From: Uranotaenia lowii | Taxonomy: Eukaryota; Arthropoda; Insecta; Diptera; Culicidae | NCBI RefSeq assembly: GCF_029784155.1 | Contig: NC_073693.1 | Location: 359,057,825-359,121,824, forward strand | DNA: 64,000 bases | Reading direction: 5' to 3' | Shown here: piece by piece, positions 59,013 through 64,000 of the stretch | Layout: each line of letters begins with the position of its first letter | Position numbering within the stretch: position 1 is the stretch's first letter | Translations under genes and position numbers: made by a program | Notes under the pieces: generated by a model | What the model saw: the letters and a program-made list of their open reading frames with translations, nothing else | The model's database searches: none | Told to the model about the DNA's origin: nothing

Positions 59013-59865
59013 GGGGAAAAGTTCATATAACGCCCCATGTGGCTAATACGCGCCATCCTCGTTTTGAAGAATCTGAAACTTTTTAAGCCTGCAAAATATT
59101 ACCAATTTGTTTTAAATGCTGTGATTGGTCATGGCAAGTATGAATTTTTCCTTAAAAAGCCCCTGTGTCGTGATAATTTCACAATTTAGGTTTTTCTTCA
59201 TTTCGATCTAAATTTTCAAACACTTTCAATAAGGTGTCACCAAGCAGAGAAAAACGAATAAGACAATATTTTCTGACACATCGATAGAGGAGAATCTAAA
59301 CTATGATATTACGCTAAAAAACCATACTGAACTCACCAAGGTATGCTTTTTATGGGTATGTTCTATCACGGCCCACGCGCTCGTTATAACGCGCCAATCG
59401 TAGTAGGCTGAAAATAACATTAATTTTTCAAAAAGGCCAATTTTCATTGAAAATTAACAAAAATTCTAAAACCTTATTTCGAGCGTTAATCCAGCCCAAA
59501 AAATCTACTTTTCATTTTTTTTTAAATTTTGATTAGCCCATTTTGATTTTCTTTTCAGTCAAAAAGTCTGTAAGTATTGGTGTGTTTTCGGTCTTCGGCT
59601 GCTTTCGGGTGTGTTCGGCTTCTAGGCGCGTATTGAATACACAGCGGCGCGTATTTGCAACACAGTTTTGTTCTGTGGCTTTGAAAATGGTTTTAAAAAA
59701 TCAAGTTTTTCAAACAACTATAACAATTTGAGTAATAAAAAATCATAGGCATTTGTAGAAAACACTTTTCTTCAACGATTACATCCATTTTTAACACAAT
59801 TTGTATGTGGAATACATAGGAAATCAGCGATTCGCTTAGGTGGCGCATAATAGGGCATGTTCCCC
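59013..59865. mobile_element. TA-flanked TIR element with subterminal repeats
   Basis: The left end (after TA at 59011) reads GGGGAAAAGTTCATATAACG. The right end is its inverse in outline (GGGCATGTTCCCC, then TA). Motifs built on TAATACGCGCCA recur inside in both orientations (near 59042, 59390, 59625, 59648 and 59841). No transposase. Its plan (G-run ends, TA target, subterminal words) resembles 388-1595, but the internal words differ. Confidence 0.6.
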
Positions 59866-59867
59866 TA

Positions 59868-60119
59868 CAAATAATTCGAGGTCAGTATGATTGGTTTGGT
59901 CGCGGGCAAAATGCAACCGGCAGCATGGCAAATATCATCTAATTAATTTGATGAACTATGCAAGCACGTTCACCTGTCGACGAACTCTAGAGGTAGTTAG
60001 TTACAGATTAAGTGTCGCTATGTTTATAATCTCCAATCTACTTCAAACGAGGGTCTTTCATGAACTACGTTGAATGTTGATTTACAATATCATTTAGCCA
60101 AATGGATCATCTCCTTAAA
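59868..60119. other. Intergenic DNA, nothing recognised
   Basis: No feature could be supported here. Confidence 0.35.
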
Positions 60120-60215
60120 AACATAACATGATGATCTCCAGGATTTGAACCGAGTTCTTACTTTAAGAAAGGACGACCCCTCATCGGAATAAAAGTACCG
60201 GCTAACGCAAACTGC
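60120..60215 (-). other. tRNA-like sequence (perfect B-box word)
   Basis: On the minus strand CGGTTCAAATCCTGG holds a perfect B-box word about 45 bases after GTTAGCCGGTAC, which is A-box-like. A full cloverleaf was not assembled. It could be a tRNA-derived SINE relic. Confidence 0.3.
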
Positions 60216-62340
60216 ATCAGATTGTTAAGCTCTAGCGTTCAAAGATTCATCCCAGCGAAAGGGACAGAACTGTATGGCTGTTTGCTACTGTGCAAGCAAC
60301 GAGCCAGCTTAAGTGCGGTACCTAGTACACTTCAGTATAGGTACGCAACAAGTACTTCACCTAATAACATTTTTTCAAGTTTTAAAAGGAGTGTTTGGTT
60401 AGGAGCTTTCGGCAGAGTATGCACTTAAGCCGAGAAGAGTTCATCGCATCGACAAATTTCGACCACCCCAGCAAAACACGACCGAAAGGAATGGGAATGT
60501 AGCAGAGTAGGGATTCGTTAAAAGGCAGCAGTAGCAGCATATCGATCTGTTTCTGAAGAGCTTTTCGACAGAATAATGACACAGTTCTCACCGGGCTCTA
60601 ATGAGTTGGGATTAACATTGCTGCTTATTGCTGCCTGCCCGTCTACAAGCTGTATGATTTTGAAATGTGAACTTCGTTGTTGAGTTATTGTGGGTCATTC
60701 AGCTCTCGATAACCGAACAGTGCTTAATCAACAAGGTGAAGTTGACTGTCACAGATATCACCGAGTTGATCATTAAATTTAAACATTTCTGAAAAATACT
60801 TATAATGATCCATCGAGGTTAGTTGAATCGATAAAAGTTTGCCCTTCTTTAAAGTTCATATGCGATGGATATTTTAGCACATCATATGAATAGAAGATCA
60901 TATGATAAAGATTTTTGTCTTGTTTCATCCTAGTCAGTAAGTTTCACACGGTGTCTCTAAGAGAAAACTTTATTTTTCAAAAATTAGCATTTTCAACATA
61001 GGTGTTGCCGTTATTGAAAGATTTGCAACGATATAAATGATAAACATTTCCATCTTTGAACTCCAAAAAGGAATTTTAGAGTTAGTTTAAAAATGAGCAT
61101 CATTTTTTGTTTAATCCTTAGATACATTATCAGCGCTGCTGACGTGATTCGATGAAAGATTTAAATTTCAAGTAATTCTATATCACTTGTCTCTTGCATG
61201 TTGTATGTATGTATGTATGTATGTATGTATGTATGTATGTTTGTATGTAGTTAAACCCACCAGTGGCTGATAGGTCTTTCGACTCGAGTCGGTTCGGGAA
61301 GTCTCGATCGTACGTTCAAATATTGTCCATGCTTAACTCACCAACAATATTTGCAGTGCACCCAAGGGGTCCGTTACCACTGGTTTGGGATAGGTTTGAC
61401 TCACCAAACTCTCTTCCGCTTGTTCGAAACAAATGTAGAATTATGAAAAGGAACCATAGTATCCTTCTCATGATTCCATATCTGCCGAGATACTCCGGCT
61501 GGCTTGAACCAACAATCCATTGTATATCAGTCTTTCGTTCGCTTGGTGACCTATCCAACCCCCCACGAATCCCCTTGAATAGAGTTAAGCTATTTTAAAT
61601 ATACGAATATAAAAAAGTTATACATTTTAAACATCTTACCTTTTTACCATTTGAAAAGGATACTTATCTTAAAACCATAAAAGGCTTCGGGAATATTTAA
61701 AAGGTTTGACTGGTCGCAGCATACCGAAATTGCTATAGCGATCGTCCAAACATAAAGTTTTTTCCTACATCATCATTGTGTTCACCAGTTTATTTTGTAA
61801 ATAACATTCAAAATAGTATAGCAATTTTAATGTTCATGCTTCTAACTTGATGATATATCTCTTCATTAAGTAGCATCCAAGGATTTGGACTAACAGACAC
61901 TTTCACTAAATGTGCAAAAATGCAACAACAATCCCTCGTTTCATTCATCCGTTTTTGGGAAGCAGGATACGAATTTCAACCAGGTGAACATGAAGTAACC
62001 TATCCATAAACCTTGCCCATGGATCTTATTTCCTAGACCCGAATCACTCTCAGCACTTTAATTTCACAAAATTCCATTGGTATTCACTTAAATCACTTTA
62101 TTTTGAAATATAACATTTTAATTTACCAGAACAAAATTCGGAGCGAACAAAAAACGCGTGCTCTTCGTTTCACAGCCGCCTTCTCTTTTCATATCACTTG
62201 TCTCTCGTATGTTATTGAAAAATGATTAGATTTTGTTTAAATTTGCCCTGTTTTTTTCTCAAATTTTTCATAAAATCGGCCAGAAATATGGAAGAAAATA
62301 TGGTAGCTTAAGGTTCAGAATCATCGTTTTTCTTAACAAC
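60216..62340. other. Gene-free AT-rich DNA
   Basis: No gene supported. The segment 61260-61600 has open frames on both strands but no domain and may be repeat debris. Confidence 0.4.
61198..61250 (+). repeat. (TGTA)n microsatellite
   Basis: About 12 copies of TGTA, one interrupted (TTTGTATG), starting near 61201. Confidence 0.95.
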
Positions 62341-62493
62341 TACACGCTAAGAATTTTTTACATACTGGTACCTTAAAAAGTACATACTTTGAAGTTCTTT
62401 CAGTTTTACTTGCGGTGAGTTTCAGAGACTCGGTGAATTTTACATACTTCCACAGTTCTTTCTGTTTCTGCTGTTCCTTTCTCTCTGTTGTGG

Positions 62494-62575
62494 TATGAGC
62501 CTACTTGGTTGAATGATTCAACTGAATATATGAATATGAGCCTACTTGGTTGAATGATTCAACTGAATATATGAA
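62494..62575 (+). repeat. 41-bp direct duplication
   Basis: TATGAGCCTACTTGGTTGAA and the next 21 bases occur twice in direct succession with no differences noticed. A recent small tandem duplication. Confidence 0.85.
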
Positions 62576-62663
62576 CTTTTCATTTACCGTGGTTGAATTA
62601 AAAGGAATCTTTCGATTGCTTTGATTCAGTTCCTTTCTGTTGAATTGAAACAACTAAAAATTG

Positions 62664-62942
62664 TAAAATTGGGGATGACGGCGTTGTGCTTCTCACTCGC
62701 ATCACCAGTCTGTGTTTGGCATCCTACTTGCACGTACCTATAAAGACTTATAACCACTTTTTCAAAACTGCCTGGAAGTCTTTCCGAAAACATCAAAATT
62801 TCTTCACTCCTTTAGGTAAGTTTGGAAACATTTATTTCTGTTGTATGTTTTTTTTCAATTTTTGTCCTTTATTTTAGGAAAGCTGTTGGTTTTCTCTAGG
62901 TCCCGAAGCGACATGCCGATTAACGAACTACGCCCATCATAG
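62664..62942 (+). CDS. Candidate two-exon coding fragment
   Basis: An open frame ends with HQNFFTPL at a strong donor (TTTAG|GTAAGT, 62815/62816). After a 62-base intron ending TTATTTTAG at 62877, the frame continues in phase as KLLVFSRSRSDMPINELRPS to TAG at 62940-62942. No ATG was found in frame on the first exon. A later acceptor (TCTATAG near 63032) opens another short frame ending about 63119. I do not recognise the family. It may be a decayed host exon pair or transposon cargo. Confidence 0.25.
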
Positions 62943-62999
62943 TCCCGGCCGCAACCAAGCAAACCAAAAAGCTTGGGTAATATTTGTTTATTTATTTTA

Positions 63000-63535
63000 G
63001 CCATTTTTATGACCATATCTTTCTTCTATAGGATTTACAACCTCACAGGCCAATCGACTTTTGAGTCCCATGGACACCCACCCCCAGAATCTGTATCCCA
63101 ATGACACCAGCTCAAGCTAACCGATGTCGCAAAGTGACTAATGCTATTAGGGTGGCTTCCGGTTTATCCAAAACGATCCCCAGCGAAGAACTTCACGGGT
63201 GAACCAACAGAGCCAGTTTGCCAAAAAATTGAGCAGTGGTCCGGAAATATTTAAGGTGGTACCCAATGGGAAAAACTTCACTACAAAGCTTTAATTTTGT
63301 AATTTATAGGTAATAAATTAGCACAGTCCTTTAAAAAATTGATTCAATTCGAAAGAAAATTTCCCTGCTTCTAGGTTTCTAATTTGAATCCAGAAATTTT
63401 CCTATTATTTATGTAATTTTAACATACTTTTCAGTTTATAGAGCCCTACGTTTTTTTGCGTACTTTCTACATACTGGTACGTACAAGCGTTTCTACATAA
63501 TTTTTCGTACCATCATTTTTACATACTGGGGTGAT
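63000..63535. other. Unresolved repeat-like stretch
   Basis: TACATACTGGTAC occurs near 62359 and 63471 in the same orientation, and TACATACT words cluster around both. A repeat boundary or LTR-like structure is possible. The right edge is the TA before the mariner-type element. Confidence 0.35.
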
Positions 63536-64000
63536 ACGGTCAAAATTTGGTCAATGTCAACTTGACGCATTTCTTTCAATTTTGCATTTAAAAACCCTGA
63601 ACACCCCTCATTTTGCAGGTGTGTGTGTGTGTAGAATGTTGCTCCTATTTTGATTTTGGAATTCAGTCTTCAGTTGTCAAACTGCCGTCCAAAGAAGAAG
63701 AGCAGCGTGTCAAAATTTTGCTCGCGCATCGCGAAAATCCGAGCTACTCGCACGCAAAGCTGGCAAAATCGCTAAAAGTAGCCAAATCAACCGTTACAAA
63801 TGTAATTAAAGTGTTTGGGGAACGTTTGTCGACAGCCAGGAAGTCTGGATCGGGGGGAAATCGAAAACCGGGAGCAGCTAAGACGACAAAGAGAGTTACC
63901 GGTAGTTTCAAGCGAAACCATAACCTCTCTCTCCGAGTTGCAGCAAATAAGCTGGGTGTGTCATCTACAATCGTACATCGAGCGAAAAAAACGAGTCGGA
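63536..64000 (+). pseudogene. Tc1/mariner D37E-type element, N-terminal transposase, runs off the window
   Basis: CTGGGGTGATACGG right after a TA (63534-63535) looks like a terminal repeat. From about 63661 a frame with no stop runs to the window end: KLPSKEEEQRVKILLAHREN, YSHAKLAKSLKVAKSTVTNV (first helix-turn-helix), ERLSTARKSGSGGNRKPGAA (GRPR-like linker), then KRNHNLSLRVAANKLGVSST (second HTH). This is the DNA-binding half of a D37E-type transposase. The catalytic domain would lie beyond 64000. No in-frame ATG was found, so the 5' end may be frameshifted and the copy defective. Confidence 0.75.

Overview
The window looks like insect nuclear DNA, most likely from a mosquito (Culicidae). 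The genes have short exons, GT/AG introns and conserved metazoan products. They are diluted in AT-rich DNA full of BEL/Pao, R1-like, CR1-like, Gypsy and Tc1/mariner (D37E-like) debris, small inverted-repeat elements and long simple satellites. The species cannot be fixed from sequence alone. No prokaryotic or organellar signals, CRISPR arrays or rRNA genes were seen.

Layout. 1-6.5 kb: no gene, one inverted-repeat element (388-1595) and one older dispersed repeat. 6.5-14.6 kb: a three-layer nest. An element with CCCAAG termini contains a poly(A)-tailed retrocopy with a 15-bp target duplication, and that contains an intact BEL/Pao retrotransposon whose two 455-bp LTRs look identical. 15.7-22.4 kb: a graveyard of Gypsy and non-LTR fragments on the minus strand, broken by a plus-strand CR1-like element and by a 1.34-kb inverted-repeat element. 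22.9 kb: RAMP4/SERP, a small ER translocon-associated protein. 24.9-33.7 kb: a four-exon GMC oxidoreductase on the minus strand with a 6.8-kb intron full of transposon fragments. 34.4-35.1 kb: the 60S biogenesis factor RLP24/RSL24D1, also minus. 35.5-43 kb: two long 9-bp satellites, a second copy of the 1.34-kb element and gene-poor DNA. 44-47.7 kb: a degenerate ~150-bp tandem repeat carrying a 1.8-kb near-perfect foldback element with CACTA ends. 49-53.6 kb: a TRIM37-like RING/B-box/MATH ubiquitin ligase whose first coding intron consists largely of three satellite arrays. 55.5-64 kb: paired TTAA-flanked elements, another TA-flanked element, unresolved exon-like pieces, and the start of a D37E-type transposase running off the window end.

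The four host genes (RAMP4, the GMC enzyme, RLP24, TRIM37) have unrelated housekeeping or secretory roles. They are neighbours, not a pathway. I saw no convincing new multi-gene system. The best unusual items are the foldback element, the recurrent 9-bp satellite family on both strands, the BEL element with a PHD-like finger, and a small spliced gene-like cargo inside an inverted-repeat element at 28.1-28.5 kb.
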